Below, one piece after another: positions 1 to 10,415 of a stretch of DNA of 64,000 nt. Positions within the stretch are counted from its first letter, which is position 1. The number at the start of each line of letters is the position of its first letter. The translations under genes and the position numbers were made by a program. Under the pieces are notes generated by a model that saw nothing but the letters and a program-made list of their open reading frames with translations, was not told the DNA's origin and made no database searches. The DNA is taken from positions 69,062,678 through 69,126,677 of the forward strand of contig OX104134.1 of NCBI GenBank assembly GCA_944470555.2. Direction: 5' to 3'. Origin of the DNA: Heterobilharzia americana. Its lineage: Eukaryota > Platyhelminthes > Trematoda > Strigeidida > Schistosomatidae.

Positions 1-560
1 TACAATCTCACCCATATCCGTCAAGGTGGGCTTGATAAAAGTGTTCAGGTAATAGGGATAGGAGTTTGACTAAAAAGTCAGAAGACCTAAATGAGGAACT
101 AAAACACACCAACGATACACCAAGTCTTAAAAACTACACTCCAGAATTTATTAAAAAGTTCATAAGAACTAATGAGAGAAATGTTAAGGTTAGTGGTGAT
201 TGCAACATGCTTAAGAGGGAATTCAAACCCAGTAAAATCAGTTCGGAAAAATAACTTAATCTACCAATTACCATGGATTGATTTTGAGGTCAAGTATATA
301 GATCAAAGCAGCCGGTATCGGTCAGTCAGAATAGCAGAATATAAAAGATCAGGTAGATCTTACTAAGATAAGTGATTTAGAAAAAAACTCGGCTGTCGCT
401 CTGCATGCACTGACCCACAGTCACACTATAGGTTAGGATACGGTGACAATTCTAAAATCCACTATAGCGAGGTGAATGGAGAGATTGATGACAAAATCTT
501 GTTCATTAAATCAACACCTAACACATGTAACAGAATGGCTCATTACATATTGCAGGTATC
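1..560 (+). mobile_element. Penelope-like element remnant, GIY-YIG endonuclease end
   Basis: Degenerate C-terminal part of a PLE polyprotein, whose GIY-YIG nuclease nicks target DNA. Around 290-355 the translation reads KYIDQSSRYRSVRIAEYKR, matching the family pattern YIGQTGR...VR..EHK with mutations. After a frameshift, 385-530 reads SAVALHALTHSHTI and then an RLM..S....ST stretch, the usual end of PLE GIY-YIG domains (SALA.H....GH.I...). About 66-150 a different frame reads YTPEFIKKFI, like the end of the RT thumb. Several frameshifts and stops show it is dead. The 5' part lies outside the window. The family call is fairly sure; exact ends are not. Confidence 0.7.
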
Positions 561-604
561 TGGACTATATAAGGGAAGTTTGAAAGCCGTATGATTATGT
601 CTAT

Positions 605-670
605 ATGAATATGAGCAATAAATTCTGCTCAAAACATTATCCAGTAAACTACACTCTATCACTGGATGCA
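605..670 (+). repeat. PLE terminal (pLTR-like) motif
   Basis: Just downstream of the GIY-YIG remnant. The stretch at about 613-662 (gagcaataaattctgctc, then a cattatccagt core) resembles segments at 34045-34115 and 34769-34840. Since two of the three lie beside PLE coding remnants, this is probably PLE terminal sequence. Inferred from shared sequence only. Confidence 0.4.
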
Positions 671-1730
671 TGCTTGTCAGTGATGATGTTTCATGCCGTT
701 TTACTACTAGTTGACTTTGTTGGCCGTTTAGAGCATAAGTTTACTTTTCTCACCAACGTACCGTTGCGACAAATCGTTTGGTTTGTAGACAATGTTTTGT
801 AATGACTGTATTGGAGTGTGAGCTACTCTATTCACGAAAAAGGAGAAGTAGTCTGTTGAGCGTTCCCAAGAAATCAGCGCAATATTGATAAAACCATTAA
901 TGAAACCCCATTTCGTATGAGTTTGGTGTGATGCTGCCATTAAGTTGATGATGAGACATCGTCATCAGTATCAACATAGGACCAGGCATTACTGCGTAAC
1001 GGTTCAACTTGCACAGCTCATATCAGTACATCAGGTAAAAAGGCAGTGAGGCGCAACATGAATATAAGAAAATTCAGACAAAAGAATATAAAGTACGAAA
1101 GACAGGAAGGAAGAATGAGAAAGTGGTGAGATTCCGTATAGCGTCGTTAAGTGACTTTTTTTAAATGCATTTTGCTGATCCAACCTTCTCATTTACTTAA
1201 CCGTTACCATTTGGCAGTACTAATTCATCAGGGTGGTTGTACAGTGCATTCAAAACGATACCTACTTATTTTTCGGTTCGTCTCCTTGTTTTTACACTAC
1301 TAACTGCTGTCATTTGCATTTTTTTCATCAAATATATTTTGATTCTAAGTAACTGATGAGTCACTAGCACACATTTTCATCATATTTCTTCGCTCAGATT
1401 TCTGCTGAGGGAATAGACTTCCCCTGAATTCTTAGCCATGCCCTTCTGAAAGCACACTTACGGAGACTTTCCTGCCGGTTATGCATGCATATGTCAACAA
1501 CAGTGCATGACAGAGAGGGCATAAACTAACCCAGCTATATGCTTTTAAAATTGAAACACTTATATATTGCATTAAAACAAATCCCAAGTGTCTGTGACAA
1601 ACAGTTGATGAGTTAATGAAGTTCATATCAGAGGTTTGTTCGTTCAACACACTAGTTGTTTGTTGAGTGAGGTATTAGTGAATCATTGGGAACGTGTGCA
1701 AATGCTGATTGTATTAATTAGACTGAGAGA
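671..1730. other. No recognised feature
   Basis: AT-rich unique-looking sequence. Short ORFs here show no family motif and look like chance. Confidence 0.5.
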
Positions 1731-1949
1731 TTGAGAAATCAACTCGGAACCTTACACAGGAGTGAATTAGTCCAAGGAACTATGCTTAAAAGTAGTAAAC
1801 AAAAAGGAAGTGACCAGAAAGAGTCCTATTCAGCTAAGCAGAAGCTTATGAAAGAAGAGAGGAGTATTAAAAAAAACTATGGTGAAAATGTTCGAAATTT
1901 CGAAGACGATGAAGAGTGGATGTATCTGTACGATTGTGACCGATTTTGA
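1731..1949 (+). CDS. Unrecognised charged ORF, possible exon or element fragment
   Basis: A 72-codon open frame, lysine/serine rich in the middle (LKSSKQKGSDQKES) and acidic at the end (NFEDDEEWMYLYDCDRF, then stop). The composition is more protein-like than the neighbouring shadow ORFs. It begins TTG with no clear Kozak context and could equally be a terminal exon whose acceptor lies upstream. I recognise no family. It may also be chance or part of an unknown repeat. Confidence 0.22.
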   Translation: MRNQLGTLHRSELVQGTMLKSSKQKGSDQKESYSAKQKLMKEERSIKKNYGENVRNFEDDEEWMYLYDCDRF

Positions 1950-3949
1950 GTAGTGGCATAAACTGCCTTCAATCTATGATTCTTATCTACACATGGGCTC
2001 CAACTATACCTTTCAGACAAACAGTCAGAAACTTCATGAACAGGGAATATCTCCTACACAAAATGGTCACCCCTTGGTCATCTATGGTTAGTAAACGACT
2101 TGAACGACTGTTGTCATTCAACTTTAAAGAATATTATTATTTTCACTTGTGTTAATGTTTACTACCAATGAATTTACTCACCCTACTGTTCACTTTCTTC
2201 CTGGAAGGCAAACACCTGGGTCTCATACTCATATGAAAATTTATAGCTGTCTGCAGTTATCTTGTCAATTTGTTCTCAGTTTCACATTCCTAGAAAATAG
2301 AAACTATGAAGTGTTGGGAAGGTAGTTTGTATTTAAGTCTTGGTGAAGCTCTTCCCTTTCTGAAAAACTAGGATGGGGGCAGTAATACCCCCGTTATTCT
2401 TTGAAATACCACTTTATTCTAAATCAATTACCCAATACAAACGTCGGAAAAGTTTTCATCTCACACACATATGTTCCCAGTTTACCACTATCGTGAAGTA
2501 CACACAAATGAAACTTAAACGGTATGAAGCCCTTAACCATCACGTTTCTAGGTGAGCAGATTGCAGTAAAACCTTAAGGTTTTTAGTCGATGGTTACTGA
2601 AGCGCAGCCATCATCTAATACTATTGTTTGACTCTATTGGATGATGAAGGCGGGCTACTGGGGTTTCAACAAAGAAGCTGCTTAGTTTTAAATGGTTTTC
2701 TGAGACTAACTAACTGGTATTGATCCAAGATTTATGCATTAAAATCTCAACAGTTTTGCTGTAAACATGCATATCACCTTTCACTTTTTTCAACGAACAG
2801 TTAAGGAAGAAAATATTTAATCTTCAGTAAAGCGTTGTCCATCAAACATCTATTTATTCCATCTAACTGATCGTCTGATACTAGGATTAAGATATCTGTT
2901 CATTTGATTTCACTTAGATCACAAGTAAAGCCTAAATTTGCTAAGTTACCGTTAAACCAACATATTCATATCAACTCCTTGACTTCAACTCATCACATGC
3001 ATTAAATATTGAAATTTTTCGGCGATAAATTTTTTCAAGAGGGCAGAAATCCTCGTTGGAACTTAAGAAGATGAACAAGCAAAAATGAGGAAATTAATAG
3101 GTGTTTCTTGCTGTAATAGTTATCCTTTGTATATAATTTACAAAGTCGAAACATACTGACGCGTAAGAAAAATTAAATGGTGGGTTTTGTGTCAGTACAA
3201 TAATCCTAATTTTCCGCAAGAGTATAGCTAAAGAATCACAAAAAATCATCAGGAAACACCGAATCAGTGCTTCATACGAAATAGCTAGCGCTCCTAGAAA
3301 TGATGAAGTTCATATAAACTACAGAAAACATCTCTACAAAATTTTTGAATACAGGTTACGCTATGTTTTCCAGTGTACCTATCAGACTAGAAATTATTTC
3401 ATGAGACCTTCATTTGTGCTAAAACTGTGGCGAATCGCACAAAACAAAGCTTGGAGAATCCTGTGAAATTAAAGAATTTTCAAGTACAATCTTTATTAGC
3501 GGTTAGCCATGAAAGTGACATCATTAATACCAAAATTGTTAAGAGAGGATTTTCTAGCTATAAAAAAAGGTACATAACTGAGGTTTCTCATAGAATATTA
3601 TATTCTAGTGAATTCATAGAAAAAAAGAAGAACTATCCCGCTAACGTGGACAGCACTTCTGGTAAAGCTTGTTGCACATATATACCATAACGAATCAACC
3701 AATAATTAATCCAAACCAGGCGGTACATCCTATTTTACTTGGCTGTGGGCGACACTTAGAGCCGAAATAGGTGGAAATATAATTTAACCACCATCTATCA
3801 CTTAAAATATTCAGTGCTTCAGCCGTTAAACCAAATGAGCAAAATTCATTTTGAAATTACATATATACGCACACACAGAAATGCCTGTTATTCTTGTTTG
3901 TATCACTTTACTCACTCACATTTAGAATATGTGTACATAGATGTGCAGT
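1950..3949. other. Unassigned; one weak ORF at 3427-3690
   Basis: No known element recognised. The 87-codon frame at 3427-3690 and the open stretch before it in another frame (about 3225-3450, basic and aromatic rich) might be eroded coding sequence but match nothing I know. From about 3715 to 3840 lies repeat-like sequence (gcggtacatcctatttta, cacttagagccgaaatagg), which I take to be the edge of an interspersed element. Confidence 0.3.
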
Positions 3950-4640
3950 AGTTGAGTATGTTGACAACTTCAGGTACTTAAAAAGTAAGATTAGAACTAA
4001 TGCGTTGGTGATTGAACAGATCTCCGAATTGGTATGAAGAGTGTGACTAATTTTCGTCACGATATTCGATTGCCTACTGAGGGTCGAGTGTACTACTCTG
4101 TGGTTTGCTCTCTTCTACTATATAGCTGAGAAACATGGCTATTGGAGGTGGAGGACATTAGAAGGCTTGATGCCTCTGACCACTGTTGGCCTGGTAGCAA
4201 AGACCGTATACTATGGTGCTGCAAAGCAACTTATATAAAAGTCAGGTGGATAGTTTCAGGTAGAAGAGGAAATTCATTTAATGAGGTTGTAAACCTTCAT
4301 CGACTCAGGTGAGAGGGACACGTGTTACGCATGACTCACCATCTACCTCATCGCATAATATCAGCTAAAGTAAATTCAGGTGACAAAGGTTAGAGGTGGC
4401 TAGAAGTATACATGGAATGAGTCCACGAAGTCTTTGACTACTGGACGAGGCCAAGCAAGGAAATGTTGAATCTTCGATTACGGTTAGCGGGACAACCAAA
4501 ATTGGTTTTTGAAGACTGCAGTTGGTGTGGTTCAGATGCATCTATACATTATCTTCACCTTGGTCGTCATACAGAATTCATTCCTTCTTATTCTCTTTTT
4601 ACGACTTTCTAACACTGAGTGCTTTCCTCCTTATCTCCGT
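3950..4640 (+). mobile_element. 5'-truncated non-LTR retrotransposon (RT C-terminal tail)
   Basis: Frame-shifting translation recovers the end of an APE-type schistosome LINE ORF2, after the RT palm. Readable pieces are RLPTEGRVYYSVVCSLLLYS, then WLLEVEDIRRLDASDH, NEVVNLHRLR, HVLRMTHHLPHRIISA, and a basic tail. These follow the family order (GRVY..AVRS.LLYGSETW, EDIRRL.VFDHRCLR, EVVNLHRLRWLGHVLRMP.HRLPRRA). Many stops are present. The start near 3950 fits ordinary 5' truncation on insertion. The same family's tail is at 50270-51110 and 61200-63470, both inverted. Confidence 0.8.
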
Positions 4641-5034
4641 ATCAATTATCTTTGAACCACCAAATTTCGTGTCACAATATGATATGTAACAACTTAAACC
4701 ACTATACAGTGAAGCAAGGTTCTATTGTGATGCTGACTTATGGAAAAGAAGCTCATTCCATTTTTAATATTGAAGGTATAAATAAGATTTTTCAAATCCA
4801 CCCTGACATAGTGATTAGATAACGATGTATTCAATTTGGTACTTAAGGATGTGGTAAGTTGCGCAAGTTGTATGCTGTAGAAAAAAGTTCGCACAAAGCT
4901 GTAAAACATCAGGAATTCATCTTGATACCTCAGTGGGAATTCGTGAAAACATTGTTTTATAAAGCATTTATTATGGAGTGTTCACGAGACTAACCTCCGC
5001 CAGACCTACAAATATATTGGTTGCATTCTATTCC

Positions 5035-5130
5035 ACGTGCTGGCTGATTCAGTTGCAAAACTCTCTTTTTCTAGACAATAATGTCAGTCCTAACTTGAAT
5101 ATGAAGTGGGGTGTCAGGATTTCTCCAGTA
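5035..5130 (+). repeat. Left arm of inverted repeat flanking PLE remnant
   Basis: Contains gattcagttgcaaaactct, tctagac and aagtggggtgtcaggatt. The reverse complement recurs at 6580-6690 with substitutions and small indels. Inverted terminal repeats (pLTRs) are known for PLEs, which is the likely explanation. Confidence 0.55.
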
Positions 5131-6579
5131 AATCACTGAGAGAATTTTAGAAAGGATTATAGTCATTTGCATGGACAACGACGAATTAATAGTGTTGTTC
5201 GATGTCACTGCATTATACATATCAGCTGAAATAACACTGTCTACGGATACCATGTCTCCCCTCCTTGTTGACAACACGAGGCCTTCGAAACGCTTAGAGC
5301 TTCAGTGTTTACGTCTGATAGAGCTCATTCAGCTTAGCCTGACAACGATTTTCCAATTTAATGGTGAAATATTTGAACAGGTGAGAGGCACTCTGTTTGG
5401 ATCACTGATATCTGGATTAACTGAGTAAACAGTAATACAGAGATTGGAAGCCGTGATCCAGCCTAAAATTTGGGTCCGTTGTTTGTGCCCGACACCTTTG
5501 ATATCATTAAAAGGATGAATTTGGAAGTACTTAGAGTTTGATCAGCGATGCTTTCAATGACCTCATATTCACAGGGGAGGGGAGTTGAACAACTAACTGC
5601 CAGTTCTGGATATTTTATTCAGTAGAACCAATCGCGAACGTGAAGGAAGTCAACACAACTTGGTCAAACCCTAAACTACAGTAGCAACAACCTAATAATG
5701 CACAAAACTATTTTCATACATACTTGTTCAAAAGGGCAAGAACACACTACAGTACAACAACTTCACAGAAAAGTGAAGAAAATTACTTGATGTATGTTTT
5801 AAAGAACTGCTACTAACACAGCTTCATCAAAAATTCCTATCGTGTTCATCATCAACTGCAAATTCATCCACAGAATTCAGTAATTGCGTCATCGCACCAT
5901 ACACAAAGAACATATCACAGATCACGACAAGGCTAGTGAACAATCATTTCCTTCGAGGTTGCAGGTACACCTTGAGAACGAGTACCAGCCATATGAGACT
6001 GGAGTCCTGGACTTCCTCAAAGTTATCTTCACCTAGCTACCTACTAAAATTATTTGACATTAGTGTGGGTCATTAATCAATAATTCTCCTTAGAACAACA
6101 TTATGGAGATCGAAAGACGCAGCATTCAAACAGGGCAAATCAAATGACATTTCCAAAATCATATACAACAAATGAGATCAATACTACATGGATAGAGTAT
6201 GATCACCATCGTCGGCTTCGTTTACATTAACACCAGTTGGCAATAAAAGGTCAGGACACTCTGTCGTTGATTTCAATGCATTTGAACAACCATGGACATG
6301 GATCAGATTTAGGAAATATAGATGATCTTGGATTGCAGAAACAGATAGAATATTGGAGAATTCCAAGATGCTTGACATTCTGATGAACCGACAATCAATA
6401 AATGTATAGACACAGACCCCATCTACCAACCGGTAAGAAAAAATTATCTACAACTACGAAGTCAGAGGTTAGACAGAGAAACAGTCAACAGGAAACTCTA
6501 CACAGTCAGTGACACAGCAACCAAAGGAAATTGTCATTCATGTATCACTTTGCTATGGTGAGCTACTGAATCACTCATG

Positions 6580-6690
6580 AAGAATCCTGACACCCCACTT
6601 CACAATGAAGTTTGTACTGATGGTCTTGTCTAGAAAGGTAATGAGAGCTTTACAACTGAATCATACAGCCTAGAGAACGCGGCACAACTA
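6580..6690 (-). repeat. Right arm of inverted repeat flanking PLE remnant
   Basis: Reads aatcctgacaccccacttca, then gtctagaaag, then acaactgaatcatacagcc. This is the diverged reverse complement of 5035-5130. Confidence 0.55.
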
Positions 6691-8460
6691 TGATGTTCTA
6701 CTTCAGCTTCAAATACTGCTTATCACTAGATATATTTAAAGTAGCTGAAAACTTGGTCAGAAGCACCTAATGTTTGTATTTTTTCTTTAACCTCGTATTA
6801 CCTCTGCTTACCAAATCTCCTATATGTTTAACTAGTTAGCAAAAATATACCTCTATCACATATGATCATCTTGAATAAGGGGCTTAAAACTTTCCAAAAC
6901 CTTGTTTATGAAAAGAACAAGAAATCACTTTTTCAAAAACTGTAGAAGTGGATTGTAAGTTGAGTTAAAATTTCTAAATTACTGTACTTGTGATAAAACC
7001 TGCGTATATTTTTTCCAGTATAGTTCATCATTCCTTTCCCAATTCGATGTTATATTCTTTAACATGCAGCTTAATTCTTAACGGATAAAATATTTCTTAT
7101 GATACTATCTATGACTACCTTATTTTGATAGACCAATTTCGATAGAAGTACTGATTATGGAACTTAAGAAGAAAACCCTGTGAACTCAAGCCACTTAACT
7201 CCTTTTGAGAACTCTTTCAAAATCGTCTACAGTATTAGATCAAGCCACTCAAAAGAAGTGAGATCAAAGCATCTAGGTGTAGCTAAGCAGCAGCCATCTA
7301 CTAGTTCAAACCAGGGCTATATGTCCAAAAAAGCACGTTCAAACATTGTTTTTGTCAGCTCTTCATAAAGCCGTGACTCTCTTGGATAAATCCTGTATTA
7401 CTTCTTTAGTTTCTTGCTCCCTTTTTTACCTTCCTACTCCATACCCTCATCTGTTTTAGGTAACTTTTCGTCATTCAACATATTTTGAACAGTGATGGGA
7501 AATAACTATGGAATAATCTACCCACTGTAACATATATTTATGAATGTAGAGCTTAGTAAATGACTTCATTGAAAAAAGAATTTTTCTTCTCTGAAACAGT
7601 CTTTTTTGTCGTTTCCTAATCAGAAAGTTCGGGAGCAGCAGAGCTAGAACTGACAGCCTCGAAAAAATGAAACCGAGATGCTAGTCTGTTTTCAAATAGT
7701 AACAAAATTTTCATAATGCGACATTTTTTACATGTGGTTTTCATGCAAATAACGTTAGTGGTTCCCTTTTAACTTCTTATCTCTTCTTGTCCTATCAGAA
7801 TGCATAAAAAAAGTACGTAAAGGCTTTCTCCCTTGTAGACACATATTGAAAAGGATAGAAAAGAATACTACATCAAAGAAGGCAATTAAACCCTTAATTG
7901 TCACGTACCTCTCTGGTCAAAAGGTATAGTTTCGCCACGAGAAATTTCAATCTACTAAGTAATTCGTTTTTAGGCCCATGAAAAGGGACAATCATTTTTT
8001 ATACGTATAAAACAAAGGTAAGTAGAGAGATAAGAAAAATAATTTCGAACAGTATTTGTGTTTCTATCATTGTCTATTTTAGAGTATTCATTATACTAAA
8101 TACACATCGACACGAAATAAAAGCTTATCAGATGCAGTGCTTTGAAAACCACTAAACCGAAATCTTGTTTAAATTACTGGTAGCAAAATTTAAGGGAAAC
8201 AACTTTGGATATGAGGTAACTTGAAGGATGTCGACTGGATACTTAGTCTCATTTGCTGTGTCAACGTTAGTTTTATTACTCGACTGTCAAAGCGCCCAAC
8301 AGACATTAAAAGTAGAATAATTCTGCTCATCCAGTCAAACTGATTTCATATGGATGAAATTCATAAATTTTTCACAGAAATAACACTCACCGCCATCACC
8401 CGGTAGATGTGATTCAGCAAAAAAAAGGAGTGAAGAAAAGGAGCTTCACTCCCGAATGGT
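6691..8460. other. Unassigned; weak ORF at 7180-7368
   Basis: No recognised element. One 62-codon frame at 7180-7368 ends ...SKKARSNIVFVSSS and is serine/lysine rich. It is preceded by an in-frame stop at about 7163 and a possible acceptor (cttaag|aag). It could be the last exon of an unknown plus-strand gene, but there is no good polypyrimidine tract and no homology I recognise. Confidence 0.25.
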
Positions 8461-10415
8461 GTATCAAGAAAGTACAATCAACAGAGTGGAAAAAGGCTGA
8501 TTACAGATCAGTGGTGCACATAAACCCCAACATACACTAATGGTATAGAAGCATCGTTTGGCAATCAATCACCTACCACTAGAATCCAGAATGCCATGCT
8601 GCCACACTTCCTTGAGCGTGATAAATCAAATCGAACACTCACTAAGTCGTCCCTAAACACAAACACCTGCTTCAGTCTACATGTTCAAACAGTATCATAC
8701 CCCACACACACAATCTATGAATCAACACTAACAACTAAGCGTTCATCGAATCTTCCAGCACAAATCGAAATTCACAGGGTAACGAATAGTTGGCTCAATC
8801 ACTCCATCCTTCCTTGTGTTTTAACTCATCAACTGCACAGTTCTTTTTTATCATTTCAAAAAATTGATACACACATATGCACCTCTGTTCCACTCAGCTG
8901 CTCGTCACCAACAGAAATTCTCGGCAGTCTGCATCGTTTCGAGCCAACGAGCAGTTGTTTCAAGAAAGCTGTTATTCAGTGAGATATCAGACACGATTAA
9001 TCTGTGGCTGCACACTCCACATCAACTAGTCATCTTCAACGTACGGACCTCGGTTCAGATCAGACAACAGACAGCAAAACACCACACTATTGGTGTATAC
9101 TGTATCACGGAGACGAGAAAGCGAAATCTCAGTCAAGTGGTGTGAATATATCCTGCATCTGTCAGCTCGACATCTGTATTCATAGTTCACTTATCTGGAG
9201 ATGATGTGGCATCAGCAGCACTCCTTCCAATGTTTCGAAACCAAGCATCACAGACAAAGCTGCAATGGTCGAATAGACCTTCATCAGTGACCATTATTTT
9301 GCAGCTAAGCTGAAGGTTCGATTGGAGAGAGACGTAAGTGACAGTGGAAACATTGTCTCTTCAGTATCTCTACCTGCTTCTCGACTGACTGCAGCCCGAA
9401 AGCAGTCTAGCATTAGCTCTATCACGAACTGTGTGATCTTTTCTACCAAGCTCACTCGACAGATATTGCAGTGATAGCTGGAAACTTAAATACATAAGTC
9501 GGACGTCTATGCAAGATGAGGGGATGTTCAGCTGATGAATATGAAATAGCCGGTTGCGCTCAACCCAAACCACCCACACCAAATGACCCAGTTGAGATGG
9601 TCATCAAACAGATGAATAAAATGACTACAAAGTCATGACAGAATGGATGTTCTGCATCACTCTGGAATAAATATATTGTTGAAAGCATCTTCACAAAGCG
9701 CCCATCCAATACACGTGATGATCATCTGTGGTTTCGGTTTGCCACTGGCAGCATCTGAGGCGTTGGCTCCCATCACACTTCACAGACTGTGCAGAACGTT
9801 GCAGAAACGGTTCCGCAAGTGGATGATTCTTCATTCAACTTGTCGATGCACACCTACCAGATGCATGAACACTGTCACACGTATTGCAGGCCAACGACAG
9901 TTGTATTTCGCGGTATGGCAGTCGCCTCCGATCCACTGGACAATGCTGTCTCCCAGAATCGTTCGTTGGAAGAATTCCTGCCTGAGAATTCTGTTGACGC
10001 CTTGAAAGTCGTCAGTTAATCAGTTAAATCAAAGGCACATAGATACTTATCACCATCGATCAAAAACAGTTGAGTAGTGAGGCCGAGGTGTCACATTTTG
10101 CCATTCTTCTTTGACGTCACCACTGGTGATATTCCAGAGACATCTCAGGAGTAAGAGTGTTGTGGTGGTGGTGGTTTGAAACTGTTGCCAAATGAAAAAC
10201 CTTTCGTCTGCGTCATTTCTGGTTTGGATGTGACATCAGTTTTCCTGTGAGAATTTGGGTACACAAAGTGTCAGTTCTAGCAGTTCTGCTGCACACCTAT
10301 GAAACGTAGTCTCCGCGAATTGAGGATAACTGACAAATCTGCGTGCTTGAACGGGGTTTTCTCTATAGGATTGCTTGAACGCGGTTAAATCATGGTACAA
10401 GTGATTCTGAGGTGA
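8461..10415 (+). mobile_element. Degenerate non-LTR retrotransposon, copy A
   Basis: Near-identical to 25249-27499. The apurinic/apyrimidinic endonuclease start is readable at about 9030-9145 (IFNVRTSVQIRQQ ... IGVYCITETRKRNLSQVV, family FNVRTLCQIGQQ ... CCISETR). SGDDVA follows at about 9200. At 9390-9520 comes TDCSPKAV...STDIAVIAGNLN, the EN core with ...VAGDFNAQVGRL in relatives. The RT core is missing: at 10206/10207 this copy lacks 290 bp present in copy B (27001-27290) that hold the YLDD box. The end at 10207-10415 corresponds to the AVLLHTYETWSPRIEDNR tail. Stops throughout the EN show it cannot be autonomous. Confidence 0.8.
8596..8982 (+). pseudogene. Intact 128-codon frame in the 5' part of LINE copy A
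   Basis: The longest uninterrupted frame in copy A, threonine/serine/histidine rich, repeated codon for codon at 25384-25770. It lies upstream of the endonuclease, where ORF1 or the 5' UTR would sit, but shows no zinc knuckle, coiled coil or other ORF1 motif. It is more likely fortuitously open than a functional product. Confidence 0.2.

Larger units (their letters stand above)
4980..6690 (+). mobile_element. Penelope-like element remnant (RT palm, thumb, endonuclease traces)
   Basis: Frame 5171-5428 gives ELIVLFDVTALYIS ... LIQLSLTTIFQFNGEIFEQV.GTLFGS.ISGL, the PLE RT signature (SFDVTALFTS ... YF.FNGKIYEQIKGTPMGSP.SGL). It continues out of frame at 5430-5500 (QRLEAVIQPKIWVR), but the catalytic YVDD box has decayed. 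At about 5560-5800 come a degraded SIF...THYSTTTS.K thumb and an ENYL block. Eroded endonuclease-like sequence runs to about 6420. Roughly 95-bp inverted repeats lie at both ends (5035-5130 and 6580-6690). Dead copy. Confidence 0.75.

Noticed and set aside
1353..1375. ctgatgagtcactag, possible ribozyme core
   Set aside because: No stem II return strand and no GAAA follow.
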